DNA of 64,000 nucleotides from an uncultured Cohaesibacter sp. (lineage in GTDB: Bacteria > Pseudomonadota > Alphaproteobacteria > Rhizobiales > Cohaesibacteraceae): the NCBI RefSeq assembly GCF_963664735.1, contig NZ_OY761553.1, positions 2,247,303 through 2,311,302 of the forward strand. Direction: 5' to 3'. Position numbers and translations under genes: made by a program. Shown one piece after another: positions 26,329 to 35,134 of this stretch (the first letter of the stretch is position 1; every line of letters starts with the position of its first letter). The notes below the pieces were generated by a model, which was given only the letters and a program-made list of their open reading frames with translations, was not told the origin of the DNA and did not search any database.

Positions 26329-27441
26329 CTATTGCCCCGACTTCACCTTGGTCCAGGCGCGCGTGACAATGCGCTGGATTTTCGGAGGATATGGCAAGTG
26401 CACGAACAGCTTGGCCGTCGTCTCCTCATCAGGATAAACAGCAGGATCGTTTATCACCTCCTCATCAAGCAGCTTCTGCGAAGCAAAGTTACCATTAGCA
26501 TAGACCACATAGTTCGATGCCTTGGCGATCACTTCCGGACGCATGATGTAGTCGAGGAATATGTGTGCCTCTTCAACATTCTTGGCATCGGCAGGGATTG
26601 CCATCTGGTCAAACCACATCTGAGCCCCTTCCTTGGGGATGATGTAGTTCACTTCGACGCCATTACCCGCTTCCGCTGCGCGGTCGCGCGCCTGAAAGAC
26701 GTCGCCAGACCAGCCGATCGCCAGACAGATATCGCCATTGGCCAGAGCGTTGATATATTCCGAGGAATGGAATTTCTGCACGTAAGGGCGTATCGACAGG
26801 AGCAACTCTTCGGCCGCAGCAATGTCGTCCTTATCGTGGCTGTTAGGATCCTTGCCCATATACATCAGGGTGAGCGGGATTACTTCCGTCGGCGCATCCA
26901 GCACATAGATCCCGCAATCTGCAAATTTTGCTGCATTTTCCGGTTTGAAGATCATGTCCCATGTGTTGAGCGGTACATCGCCCATGCGTTCCTTGGCGGC
27001 AGCGACATTAAAACCGACGCCAGTGGTGCCCCACAGATAGTTGATGGAATATTCGTTGCCCGGATCATAAGCCGCTGTGCGCTCGGATACGACATCCCAC
27101 ATGTTTTTCAGATTGGGCAGTTTCGACTTATCGAGCTTCTGGAAAACGCCAGCCTGAATCTGTCGCTGCAGGAATGTACCAGTCGGCACCACAATATCGT
27201 AGCCCGTTGACCCTGCCAGCAATTTTGTTTCGAGCACTTCGTTGGAATCGAACACGTCGTAGGTGACCTTGATTCCTGTTTCCGCTTCGAAGTCGGTGAT
27301 AATGGATTCGTCTATATAGTCCGACCAATTGAAGATGTGGAGCTCTTTATCGGCCGCCATTCCGGCACTTGTCGCAGCCAGCAAAGCCGCCAGAGCAAGC
27401 GCGGATTTGGAGAAAAGCTTATCTGCTTTATCTGCCATCAT
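26329..27441 (-). CDS. potF: Putrescine/polyamine-binding protein (PotF/PotD type)
   Basis: 370 residues. Signal peptide with LFSKSALALAALLAATSAGM and cleavage near MAA-DK, then LHIFNWSDYIDESIITDFEA, the classic PotF/PotD opening in which Trp, Ser and Asp line the polyamine site. Further polyamine-protein segments are YSINYLWGTTGVGFN and NYVVYANGN. It is the first gene of the pot operon and faces a GntR regulator; a partial TTTGATCACAAA-type site lies in the divergent promoter. The AGGGGACAT site precedes a double ATG. Confidence 0.93.
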   Translation of the reverse strand: MMADKADKLFSKSALALAALLAATSAGMAADKELHIFNWSDYIDESIITDFEAETGIKVTYDVFDSNEVLETKLLAGSTGYDIVVPTGTFLQRQIQAGVFQKLDKSKLPNLKNMWDVVSERTAAYDPGNEYSINYLWGTTGVGFNVAAAKERMGDVPLNTWDMIFKPENAAKFADCGIYVLDAPTEVIPLTLMYMGKDPNSHDKDDIAAAEELLLSIRPYVQKFHSSEYINALANGDICLAIGWSGDVFQARDRAAEAGNGVEVNYIIPKEGAQMWFDQMAIPADAKNVEEAHIFLDYIMRPEVIAKASNYVVYANGNFASQKLLDEEVINDPAVYPDEETTAKLFVHLPYPPKIQRIVTRAWTKVKSGQ

Positions 27442-27526
27442 ATATGTCCCCTCGATTCTATCGGGAATTGTGGTGATTGCGATGGGCTGTTTTCGCCCCG
27501 TTAGTCTTTTCGACTATTATGACAAA

Positions 27527-27540
27527 ATTTGATCACAAAT
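27527..27540. promoter_or_regulatory. Degenerate GATCACAAA operator in the potF-gntR divergent promoter
   Basis: ATTTGATCACAAAT (27527-27540) keeps one full half (GATCACAAAT) of the TTTGTGATCACAAA palindrome seen before the second puuA-type gene and the amidotransferase gene. It lies between the potF start (27441) and the regulator start (27611). Confidence 0.5.
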
Positions 27541-27610
27541 TTTTCAGTGCTGCAAGCTTTTTCGATCAAACTCTCTTTGCAATGATGAAAAGCGCCATTA
27601 TAAAGAAGTC

Positions 27611-28303
27611 ATGGACAAGGATAACTCAGAGATATTTCAATCAGCGCCAGACAGAGAGGACGGTATCGATTCCAAACCTCTCACTGCGCATGAGCGCATT
27701 TATCAGGCATTGCGTGAGCGTTTGCTTTTTGGCGGCTTCCTGCCAGGCAAAGCAGTCACCTTGCGTGGACTTGCCGACTATCTCGAAGTTTCCCCCATGC
27801 CGGTGCGCGACGCTGTGCGACGGCTCACGGCAGAAGGCGCACTTGAGAGTCATGGCAATCGCCGTGTCTCCATCCCCGATATGACGGACAAGAAATATCA
27901 GGAAATCAACTTAACAAGATCGCTGCTAGAACCAGAACTGGCCGTTATGGCTCTTCCTCACGTACAAGATGACGATATCAAGCGTTTGATCACGATTGAT
28001 GACGAGATCGATATTTGCCTTGAGAATGGCGATGTGGAAGGCTATATGCGGGGCAATCACGCCTTTCATTTTGCTCTTTACGACATCGCAAAGTCAGACG
28101 TAATCGCCAGACTGGTGGAAAGCGTCTGGATGCAATTTGGCCCATTCATGCGCCTTGTTTATGGACGGCACGGAACTGCGAATCTGATCGATCAGCACAA
28201 ACAGGCGATTGAAGCATTACAGGCCCGAGACAGCCTGGCACTACGCACCGCCATCTCCGAAGACGTACGACAGGGCATGCTGCTCATCAGCGACCAGCGC
28301 TAA
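27611..28303 (+). CDS. GntR-family (FCD) transcriptional regulator, probable polyamine regulator
   Basis: 230 residues. N-terminal winged HTH (about 25-85: ERIYQALRERLLFGGFLPGK, VSPMPVRDAVRRLTAEGAL) and a C-terminal all-helical FCD effector domain with metal-binding type residues (ITIDDEID, NHAFHFALYD). It lies in the middle of the putrescine region, divergent from potF and 180 bases upstream of the second puuA-type gene. Perfect GTGATCAC palindromes in the neighbouring promoters are good candidates for its operators. E. coli PuuR is an unrelated cupin-HTH protein, so this would be a non-homologous replacement. Ligand inferred. Confidence 0.88.
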   Translation: MDKDNSEIFQSAPDREDGIDSKPLTAHERIYQALRERLLFGGFLPGKAVTLRGLADYLEVSPMPVRDAVRRLTAEGALESHGNRRVSIPDMTDKKYQEINLTRSLLEPELAVMALPHVQDDDIKRLITIDDEIDICLENGDVEGYMRGNHAFHFALYDIAKSDVIARLVESVWMQFGPFMRLVYGRHGTANLIDQHKQAIEALQARDSLALRTAISEDVRQGMLLISDQR

Positions 28304-28386
28304 CACCCCTTTTTACAACCCAATCGTTTCGACAGCTTCCCGATGCGGAAGATCGCGATTTACCCAACTCTAGCCACTCAGAAAAA

Positions 28387-28421
28387 TTGTGATCACAAAA
28401 TTCACTTGCTTTGTGATCACA
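28387..28421. promoter_or_regulatory. Pair of GTGATCAC palindromic operators upstream of the second puuA-type gene
   Basis: TTGTGATCACAA (28387-28398) and TGTGATCACA (28412-28421) are perfect dyads with centres 24 bases apart, 60-95 bases before the start at 28482 and downstream of the GntR gene. The same palindrome recurs at 35952-35965 and, with one mismatch, at 36116-36129. Confidence 0.75.
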
Positions 28422-28481
28422 TCCTGAAGTAAGTTGGAGGAGCAATCGCACAGGCTGCGATTTGACACCATAGGTAATTCC

Positions 28482-29906
28482 ATGACCAATTCAAAAGACT
28501 CAATAACGCAAGAAATAGCTGCAGCTTCCACAAACATTTCTGACAGAGACAGCCCGATCCCTCGAAAAGCGGAAGAAGTGCGTCAATGGATGCGCGACCG
28601 CCATATCGATGAGGTGGAATGCGTTGTGCCCGATATCGTCGGCATTGCACGCGGCAAGGCGATGCCCGCCTCCAAATTTTCGGGGCTCAACCCTACTTAT
28701 CTGCCAACCTCCATTTTCTTCCAGACCATCACTGGCACCTATATTGAAATGGAAGACCGGCAGGATTTCATGATGGAACGCGATATCCAGCTGGTACCGG
28801 ACCTTTCCACCGTGAGAGCCGTTCCTTGGGCAAATGATCCGACGGTTCAGGTCATCCACGACCTGTTCACTCTGGACGGCAACCCTGTTGAACTGGCTCC
28901 GCGCAATGTGCTGCGTCGGGTGATTGGCGGCTTTGAGGCGATGGGCTGGAAAGCCGTGGTCGCGCCAGAGCTTGAATTCTATCTCACAAAACGCAACTCG
29001 GACCCGGATTACCCGCTGGAGCCACCGATCGGTCGCTCAGGGCGCCAATCTGTGGGACGGCAGGCCTATTCCATCGCCGCGGTCGATGAATATGACCAGA
29101 TCATCGAGGATATTTATGATTTTGCCGAAGCGCAGGGCCTCGAAATTGACACTGTTATTCAGGAAGGCGGTGCCGGTCAGCTGGAAATCAACCTCATTCA
29201 TGGCAATCCGCTGGATCTGGCGGATCAGATTTTCGTTTTCAAACGTCTGATCCGTGAAGCAGCCTTCCGACATGATTGCTACGCCACATTCATGGCCAAA
29301 CCGATGGATAACGAACCCGGCAGCGCCATGCACATCCATCAAAGTGTCATTGATGCCAAAACCGGAGCGAATGTCTTCTCTGATGCTGATGGCGAGCCCA
29401 GCGAGCTATTCTATCAATTCCTCGGCGGGCAGCAGAAATATCTGCCTGACGTGATGAGTATTCTGGCGCCTTATGTGAACAGCTACCGACGCCTCTTGGC
29501 CGGAGACTCTGCGCCGATCAATCTGGAATGGTCCATCGACAACCGATCCGTTGGCTTGAGAATTCCAAACTCCGATCCGAAAAACAGACGCATTGAAAAC
29601 CGGCTGGTCGGTGCAGATACAAACCCGTATCTGGCCATCGCCGCCAGTCTGGCCTGTGGTCTTTTGGGCATAATCAACAAGGACAAGCCCAAGCCGCAAT
29701 TGCAGCACCATGCTCACCACATGCCGTTTACTCTGCCGCGCTCGGTGCATCACTCGCTGGGACGGCTTGAGAAGAACGAACAGCTACATGATTTGCTAGG
29801 ACCGGATTTCGTCAGGATCTACAGCCAGATCAAATTGCATGAATCCGAAGAATTCAATCAGGTCATCAGCCCTTGGGAAAGAGAATATCTGCTTCTGACT
29901 GTCTGA
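28482..29906 (+). CDS. Glutamine synthetase-like gamma-glutamylpolyamine synthetase (second copy)
   Basis: 474 residues of the GlnA3/PuuA type, with VVAPELEFYLTKRNSDPDYP, EGGAGQLEINLIHG, FMAKPMDNEPGSAMHIHQS, RIPNSDPKNRRIENRLVGAD. It differs considerably from the paralogue at 21585 (only scattered identity by eye). The start is ATG 28482; an upstream TTG at 28434 is preceded by no site. It heads a plus-strand group with the aminotransferase and PuuB-type oxidase, and has two GTGATCAC operators in its promoter, so it is probably the copy most tightly controlled by the polyamine regulator. Confidence 0.85.
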   Translation: MTNSKDSITQEIAAASTNISDRDSPIPRKAEEVRQWMRDRHIDEVECVVPDIVGIARGKAMPASKFSGLNPTYLPTSIFFQTITGTYIEMEDRQDFMMERDIQLVPDLSTVRAVPWANDPTVQVIHDLFTLDGNPVELAPRNVLRRVIGGFEAMGWKAVVAPELEFYLTKRNSDPDYPLEPPIGRSGRQSVGRQAYSIAAVDEYDQIIEDIYDFAEAQGLEIDTVIQEGGAGQLEINLIHGNPLDLADQIFVFKRLIREAAFRHDCYATFMAKPMDNEPGSAMHIHQSVIDAKTGANVFSDADGEPSELFYQFLGGQQKYLPDVMSILAPYVNSYRRLLAGDSAPINLEWSIDNRSVGLRIPNSDPKNRRIENRLVGADTNPYLAIAASLACGLLGIINKDKPKPQLQHHAHHMPFTLPRSVHHSLGRLEKNEQLHDLLGPDFVRIYSQIKLHESEEFNQVISPWEREYLLLTV

Positions 29907-29976
29907 TTTATCAATCATCACCAAACGACCATCTGCCGAGCCGTCATAAGAACGCGCCCAGAGACGGGAGACTTCA

Positions 29977-31371
29977 ATGAATTTCATGGCCAATCAGCTT
30001 CCGACTGAAGAGCTGCAGAAATTGGATGCAGCCCATCATTTGCATCCTTTTACAGATTCCAAGCAGCTCAATGAAAAAGGTGCTCGCATCATCACCCGCG
30101 CTGAAGGCGTTTATCTTTATGATAGTGATGGCAACCGCCTGCTCGATGGCATGGCCGGACTATGGTGCGTCAATGTCGGCTATGGCCGCAAGGAGATCAC
30201 GGAAGCGGCCATGCGGCAGATGGAACAGCTGCCCTACTACAACACTTTTTTCCAGACGTCCCATCCGCCAGTGGTGGCACTTGCTGAAAAGCTGGCGTCC
30301 ATTGCACCTGATCATATCAATCATGTCTTCTTTGCCAATTCCGGCTCGGAGGCCAATGACACCGTCGTACGCATGGTGCGTCACTATTGGGCGAGCATGG
30401 GCAAGCCGGACAAGAAAGTGATTATCGCGCGCAAGAACGGCTATCACGGTTCGACTGTGGCTGCGGCTTCGCTGGGCGGCATGAAAGGCATGCATGCCCA
30501 AGGTGGTCTACCAATTCCGGACATCACCCATATTGACCAGCCCTATTGGTATGGCGAAGGCGGCGATATGGATCCGGCTGAATTCGGCCTCATGCGCGCT
30601 CGCGCTCTGGAGGAGGAAATCGATCGGATTGGCGAGGACAAGGTTGCCGCTTTCATTGCCGAACCCATTCAGGGTGCTGGCGGAGTAGTCATCCCGCCGG
30701 ACAGCTACTGGCCGGAAATCCAGCGCATTTGCGATGAAAGGGAAATCCTTCTCATCGCGGACGAAGTGATTTGCGGTTTTGGCCGCACTGGCAACTGGTT
30801 CGGAACCAACACCTACAATATCAAACCAGACCTGATGCCGATTGCCAAGGGCTTGTCTTCAGGGTATCTGCCGATTGCCGGCGTCCTCGTCTCGGACCGT
30901 GTGGCCGAAGGCTTCATCGAAAATGCCGGCGAGTTTACCCATGGCTACACCTATTCGGGCCATCCGGTTTCCTGTGCTGCCGCATTGGCCAATCTTGAAA
31001 TCATGGAGAGAGAACAGCTCATTGAGGGCGTGCGCGAAAGAGCCGCCCCCTATCTGGCTGAAAAATGGAAACGGTTCTCCGATCATCCCTTGATCGGGGA
31101 AGCGCGCTCGAAAGGGCTGGTTGCCGCTCTTGAAATGACGCCGGACAAGGCTGCGCGTGCACCATTTGCTGCAGGCAAGGGCACTGCCGGGCTCATCTGT
31201 CGGGAGCATTGCTTCAACAACGGGCTGGTGATGCGCCATGTCGGTGACACTATGATCATTTCCCCGCCACTGATCATCTCCAATAGCGAAATTGACGAGT
31301 TGGTGAGCAAGGCCGAAAAATGTATCGACCTGACGCTCGCCGATCTCAAGGCCCGCGGTTTATATAAATAA
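29977..31371 (+). CDS. spuC: Class III aminotransferase (SpuC-like putrescine/GABA-pyruvate aminotransferase)
   Basis: 464 residues of fold-type I PLP enzyme. NSGSEANDTV (121-130), YHGST, EPIQGAGGV, Asp262 in IADEVICGFGRTG and the Schiff-base Lys291 in PIAKGLSSG are present. The opening LDAAHHLHPFTDSKQLNEKG is typical of the omega-amino acid/putrescine:pyruvate group including Pseudomonas SpuC. It could remove the amino group from putrescine directly or from GABA at the end of the Puu route. GGGAG lies six bases before the start. It sits between the second puuA-type gene and the oxidase gene. Confidence 0.87.
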   Translation: MNFMANQLPTEELQKLDAAHHLHPFTDSKQLNEKGARIITRAEGVYLYDSDGNRLLDGMAGLWCVNVGYGRKEITEAAMRQMEQLPYYNTFFQTSHPPVVALAEKLASIAPDHINHVFFANSGSEANDTVVRMVRHYWASMGKPDKKVIIARKNGYHGSTVAAASLGGMKGMHAQGGLPIPDITHIDQPYWYGEGGDMDPAEFGLMRARALEEEIDRIGEDKVAAFIAEPIQGAGGVVIPPDSYWPEIQRICDEREILLIADEVICGFGRTGNWFGTNTYNIKPDLMPIAKGLSSGYLPIAGVLVSDRVAEGFIENAGEFTHGYTYSGHPVSCAAALANLEIMEREQLIEGVRERAAPYLAEKWKRFSDHPLIGEARSKGLVAALEMTPDKAARAPFAAGKGTAGLICREHCFNNGLVMRHVGDTMIISPPLIISNSEIDELVSKAEKCIDLTLADLKARGLYK

Positions 31372-31390
31372 TCCCCCCCCTGCGTAGCGG

Positions 31391-31414
31391 TGGGCCAAGC
31401 AACAGATTGGCCCA
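31391..31414. repeat. Small hairpin between aminotransferase and oxidase genes
   Basis: TGGGCCAA (31391-31398) and TTGGCCCA (31407-31414) form an 8-bp stem with an eight-base loop. No U run follows, so possibly an intercistronic element rather than a terminator. Confidence 0.5.
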
Positions 31415-31441
31415 TCCCCTCCCCCGGAAAGAAGGTGCCTT

Positions 31442-32776
31442 ATGAGTTTGAGCAGCCCCGAAGGTGGTTTTCTGCATGGCAATGACAAGCAGGGAACGTA
31501 TCCTGACAGCTATTATACTGCTACGGCAAATCCCCATGACTCGTTCCCCTCACTTCAAGGCGAACAGCTCTGTGATGTTTGCGTTATTGGCGGCGGCTAT
31601 GCGGGACTTTCCTCAGCCTTACATTTGAGCCAGCAGGGATACAAGGTCATCTTGCTTGAAGCCCATCGGGTCGGCTGGGGGGCTTCAGGGCGCAACGGCG
31701 GGCAGGTCTGCACCGGGCAACGGTTGGAGCAAGACGCGCTGGAAAAGATGGTCGGCACCGCGCAGGCCCGTCTTCTTTGGAATATTGCGGTTGACGGCAT
31801 CCAGATGGTCAAGGATCTTATCACCGATCACGGTATCAACTGCGACCTCAAGCCTGGCACCCTGCATGTCGACCACAAACCCCATTATGCTGATGAATCC
31901 AAGGCCTATGTCGACAAGCTCAATCAGGAATATGGCTATAAGCATATTCGCTATGTAAGCAAAGCCGATGTGGAAGAGATGCTCGGCTCGAAAGCCTATT
32001 ATGGCGGCATGGTGGACATGTTCGCAGCTCATCTCCACCCGCTCAATTATGCTCTGGGACTCGGCGAAGTCGTTCGCAAGGCTGGCACGGCAATCTTTGA
32101 GAATAGCGAAGTCAAAAGCATCGAAAAGGGCGATACAGTCACTATCAAATGCACGGAAGGCCATGTCAAAGCCAAGCATTTGATCATCGCCTGCAACGGC
32201 TACATAGAGAATCTGGTGCCCAAAGTGGCCTCTCGCGTAATGCCGATGAACAATTATATTCTCGCAACAGAGCCGTTGGGAGATGATTTGGCCCGCGAAT
32301 TGATCCGCGATGACTTCGGCGTTGCTGACAGCAAGTTCGTCATCAACTATTACCGTCTTTCAGCGGACAAGCGCATGCTGTTTGGTGGCGGCGAGACCTA
32401 CAGTTTCAAATTCCCTCAGGACATCAAATCCTTCGTGCGCAAGCCGATGCTGGAGATCTATCCGCAATTGAAAGACGTGCGCATTGATTATGGCTGGGGC
32501 GGCACTCTGGGCATCACGGTCAATCGCATGCCCTATTTTGCCAAGTTGGACAAGAATATCATCAATGCCAGCGGCTTTTCAGGCCACGGCGTGGCGATTG
32601 CCACCATCGCCGGCAAGCTGGTGGCCGAATTGATCGACGGGCAGGCCAGCCGTTTTGACGCCATGGAAAAGGTGCCCACCTATCCATTTCCCGGCGGGCG
32701 CCATTTGCGCCATGCGCTTCTGGTCATGGCAATGCTCTATTACAAGACAAGAGACCGCATCGGCACGCCAGCCTAG
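31442..32776 (+). CDS. puuB: FAD-dependent gamma-glutamylputrescine oxidase (PuuB type)
   Basis: 444 residues, DAO/GlyOx-type flavoenzyme. The FAD Rossmann motif is CVIGGGYAGLSSALHLSQQG near residue 37, with the PuuB-like GWGASGRNGGQV soon after, and the C-terminal FAD-contact segment NASGFSGHGVAIA. PuuB oxidises gamma-glutamylputrescine to the aldehyde with release of ammonia and hydrogen peroxide. Its neighbours supply the synthetase before it and the aldehyde dehydrogenase and amidotransferase after it. The start at 31442 is preceded by GGAAAGAAGG. Confidence 0.9.
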   Translation: MSLSSPEGGFLHGNDKQGTYPDSYYTATANPHDSFPSLQGEQLCDVCVIGGGYAGLSSALHLSQQGYKVILLEAHRVGWGASGRNGGQVCTGQRLEQDALEKMVGTAQARLLWNIAVDGIQMVKDLITDHGINCDLKPGTLHVDHKPHYADESKAYVDKLNQEYGYKHIRYVSKADVEEMLGSKAYYGGMVDMFAAHLHPLNYALGLGEVVRKAGTAIFENSEVKSIEKGDTVTIKCTEGHVKAKHLIIACNGYIENLVPKVASRVMPMNNYILATEPLGDDLARELIRDDFGVADSKFVINYYRLSADKRMLFGGGETYSFKFPQDIKSFVRKPMLEIYPQLKDVRIDYGWGGTLGITVNRMPYFAKLDKNIINASGFSGHGVAIATIAGKLVAELIDGQASRFDAMEKVPTYPFPGGRHLRHALLVMAMLYYKTRDRIGTPA

Positions 32777-32796
32777 TGATAATTTAAGATGAGCAA

Positions 32797-33591
32797 TTAA
32801 GAAAAATTGTTAAGCAAAAGATATGCCCCAGTTGTCAAAGTTGCTGCGTCGGCGCCAACGCTCAACGCCACAACCATGGTGTCAGCCGCTGTTTTTACCT
32901 TGCTCACAATCGAATCTCGATTGTGAGCTTTCATGATCTGTGGGTGCAGCTGAACGAATGTGCTAAAAGTTTCCTTATACACTTTCCAGAATTGCTCCTC
33001 ACCAAAATCATCGTATTGCTTATAAGCTAACTCAATTTGCTGCATGTAATGCAATAGCAAGCGTTTAAACCGATCCGAAATGGCTTCTGACTTACAGAAT
33101 TCTTGAACAGCGTCTCTCATCGCATCAAAAGCTTGTGTCACTTTCTCTTTGCTTGCGGTAAATCCACCTTCTTTTTGAATACGCTCTGAAAGAGTGTACA
33201 GAACTTCTTCGTTGCGCTCTATACGCTGCTCAAACAAGCTTTTCGCAGTCGCAGACCCCATTTGAATTTCAAAAGTTTCTCTAATTTCCTTAACTTTTGA
33301 AATCCACCTCTGCTTAATCTCAGGTTTGGCGACCTCGATATATTCAATATCTCGCAGTACATGGTTACATGCTTGGTAGTATCTAAATACAAACTCTGTT
33401 GTATTTTCATATCCAAGAGACGAACTTACTGATTTTAAGAGAGAATTTATATTACCGCCATTATTGCCCAACTCTTTATTTCCAGAATTTCTGATCTTAC
33501 CAATTAAAGAAAGAAGAACGTCTGCGGAATTAATAGATTCGAAGGTGGATTGTTTACTCATTGAAAGACTCGATTGCATAAATGGGAACAT
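32797..33591 (-). CDS. Hypothetical protein, AT-rich orphan
   Basis: 264 residues, not recognised. The protein looks mostly alpha-helical, rich in Lys, Glu, Ser and Gln, with possible coiled-coil stretches (for example KEKVTQAFDAMRDAVQEF) and a hydrophobic C-terminal segment (ADTMVVALSVGADAATLTTG onward). The DNA is clearly more AT-rich than the flanking puu genes. Start uncertain: ATG 33591, 33579 and 33561 are all possible and none has a good ribosome site. It lies between puuB and the terminator of the aldehyde dehydrogenase operon, with its own promoter. This looks like an inserted single gene (moron-like). No function can be assigned. Confidence 0.65.
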   Translation of the reverse strand: MFPFMQSSLSMSKQSTFESINSADVLLSLIGKIRNSGNKELGNNGGNINSLLKSVSSSLGYENTTEFVFRYYQACNHVLRDIEYIEVAKPEIKQRWISKVKEIRETFEIQMGSATAKSLFEQRIERNEEVLYTLSERIQKEGGFTASKEKVTQAFDAMRDAVQEFCKSEAISDRFKRLLLHYMQQIELAYKQYDDFGEEQFWKVYKETFSTFVQLHPQIMKAHNRDSIVSKVKTAADTMVVALSVGADAATLTTGAYLLLNNFS

Positions 33592-33610
33592 TTACTTTTA
33601 GCAGCAACCC

Positions 33611-33642
33611 CATAAATAAAAAAGGGGGCTCACGACCCCTTT
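33611..33642 (-). terminator. Rho-independent terminator of the puuC-puuD operon
   Basis: On the minus strand AAAGGGG pairs with CCCCTTT (plus-strand arms 33621-33627 and 33636-33642) followed by TTTTTTATTTAT. It lies about 35 bases past the aldehyde dehydrogenase stop. Confidence 0.9.
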
Positions 33643-33676
33643 CTCATCAGTGTGCTTCAAAAGATGGTTCCTAAGC

Positions 33677-35101
33677 TTACGGGCGCGAGATGGCCTTGAT
33701 TTCGAGGAAATCCTCCATGCCGAAGTGGCCGCCTTCGCGCCCTAAACCGCTCATCTTGTAGCCTCCGAACGGGCTTCCCCAATTGATATCCGTGCCATTG
33801 AGCCGCACCATGCCAGCGCGGAGCGCCTTGGCCACCCGCAAGCCGCGAGCCTCATCGCCTGTGTCGATATAGGCCGCAAGGCCATAGGGCGTGTCGTTGG
33901 CTATGGCGATGGCCTCTTCCTCTCCTTCGAAGGGGATCATGGTCAGAACGGGGCCGAAAATCTCTTCCTTTGCGATGGTCATCTCGTTGGTTGCATTGCC
34001 AAAAACTGTTGGCTTGCAGAAGTAGCCGACATTGCGCCCCTCCGGCTTGCCGGTTCCGCCAGCAAGCAGCGTTGCGCCTTCATCAATTCCTTTCTGAATG
34101 AGGGCCTGCACCTTTTCATATTGCATCTGGCTGACCAGCGGTCCGATGTGGCGGCCTTCCTCTGTCGGATCTCCCACCTGGGTTGCTTCAGCGGCAGCTT
34201 TGGCGATTTGCATCGCTTGCTCATAGACGCTTTTCTCAACCAACATGCGGGTCGGGGCGTTGCAGGACTGACCGGTGTTATTGAAAACCTGCCGTGCGCC
34301 TCGGGTTACGGATTTTTCAAGATCCTCCACATCGGCAAAGACAATATTGGGGCTCTTGCCACCCAGCTCAAGGGCCACGCGCTTGACGGTTTCCGCTGCA
34401 TCCTTGGTCACGGCCACGCCACCACGGGTGGAGCCGGTAAAGGACATCATCTGCACATCCTTGTGGCGGGAAAGGGCAGCACCAACCACAGGCCCCTCCC
34501 CGTTCACCAGATTGAACACACCGGCGGGCACTCCGGCTTCGTGCAGAATGCCTGCATAAAGCATTGCTGAAAGTGGCGTCAGTTCAGACGGTTTCAGAAC
34601 CATCGTACAACCAGTGGCAAGCGCCGGAGCGATCTTGAGAACCATCTGGTTCATTGGCCAGTTCCACGGAGTGATCAGACCACAAACCCCGATCGGCTCA
34701 CGCAGAATGATGTCTCCACAGCAAGTGCTCTCGAACTCATAGCCCTTCAGCGCATCAATGAAGCCTTGCAGATGCCCCACGCCAACGGCTGCCTGAGCAT
34801 CCTGAGACAGCGTGCATGGAGAGCCCATTTCGGCAGTGATTGTCTCGGCCATTTCATCGTAGCGGTCTTTGTAAACGGCCAGAATGTTTTCCAAAAGTTC
34901 GATGCGCTCTGCCTTGCTGGTTTGGGAAAAGCTCGGAAAAGCTGCGCTCGCCGCCTTCACCGCGGCGTCGGCGTCGGCCTCGCTGCCCATGGAAATGACA
35001 GCGATGACCTCTTCGGTTGCCGGATTGATGACATCAAGATCCGTTGCCGAAATCGGATCGACCCAGCGACCTCCGATGAAGAATTTACGTTTGTCCAACA
35101 T
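33677..35101 (-). CDS. puuC: Aldehyde dehydrogenase (PuuC role)
   Basis: 474 residues of NAD(P)-dependent aldehyde dehydrogenase. Glu245 in VALELGGKSP and the nucleophile Cys280 in NTGQSCNAPTR are present, as is ITPWNWPM for cofactor binding. In context it should oxidise gamma-glutamyl-gamma-aminobutyraldehyde to gamma-glutamyl-GABA. It follows the amidotransferase by 33 bases on the same strand and ends at a strong terminator. Its sequence is of the broad ALDH group, so the substrate assignment rests on the neighbours. Confidence 0.87.
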   Translation of the reverse strand: MLDKRKFFIGGRWVDPISATDLDVINPATEEVIAVISMGSEADADAAVKAASAAFPSFSQTSKAERIELLENILAVYKDRYDEMAETITAEMGSPCTLSQDAQAAVGVGHLQGFIDALKGYEFESTCCGDIILREPIGVCGLITPWNWPMNQMVLKIAPALATGCTMVLKPSELTPLSAMLYAGILHEAGVPAGVFNLVNGEGPVVGAALSRHKDVQMMSFTGSTRGGVAVTKDAAETVKRVALELGGKSPNIVFADVEDLEKSVTRGARQVFNNTGQSCNAPTRMLVEKSVYEQAMQIAKAAAEATQVGDPTEEGRHIGPLVSQMQYEKVQALIQKGIDEGATLLAGGTGKPEGRNVGYFCKPTVFGNATNEMTIAKEEIFGPVLTMIPFEGEEEAIAIANDTPYGLAAYIDTGDEARGLRVAKALRAGMVRLNGTDINWGSPFGGYKMSGLGREGGHFGMEDFLEIKAISRP

Positions 35102-35134
35102 ACTTGCTGCGCCCCCTCTGCGCTTGTCTCTGTC

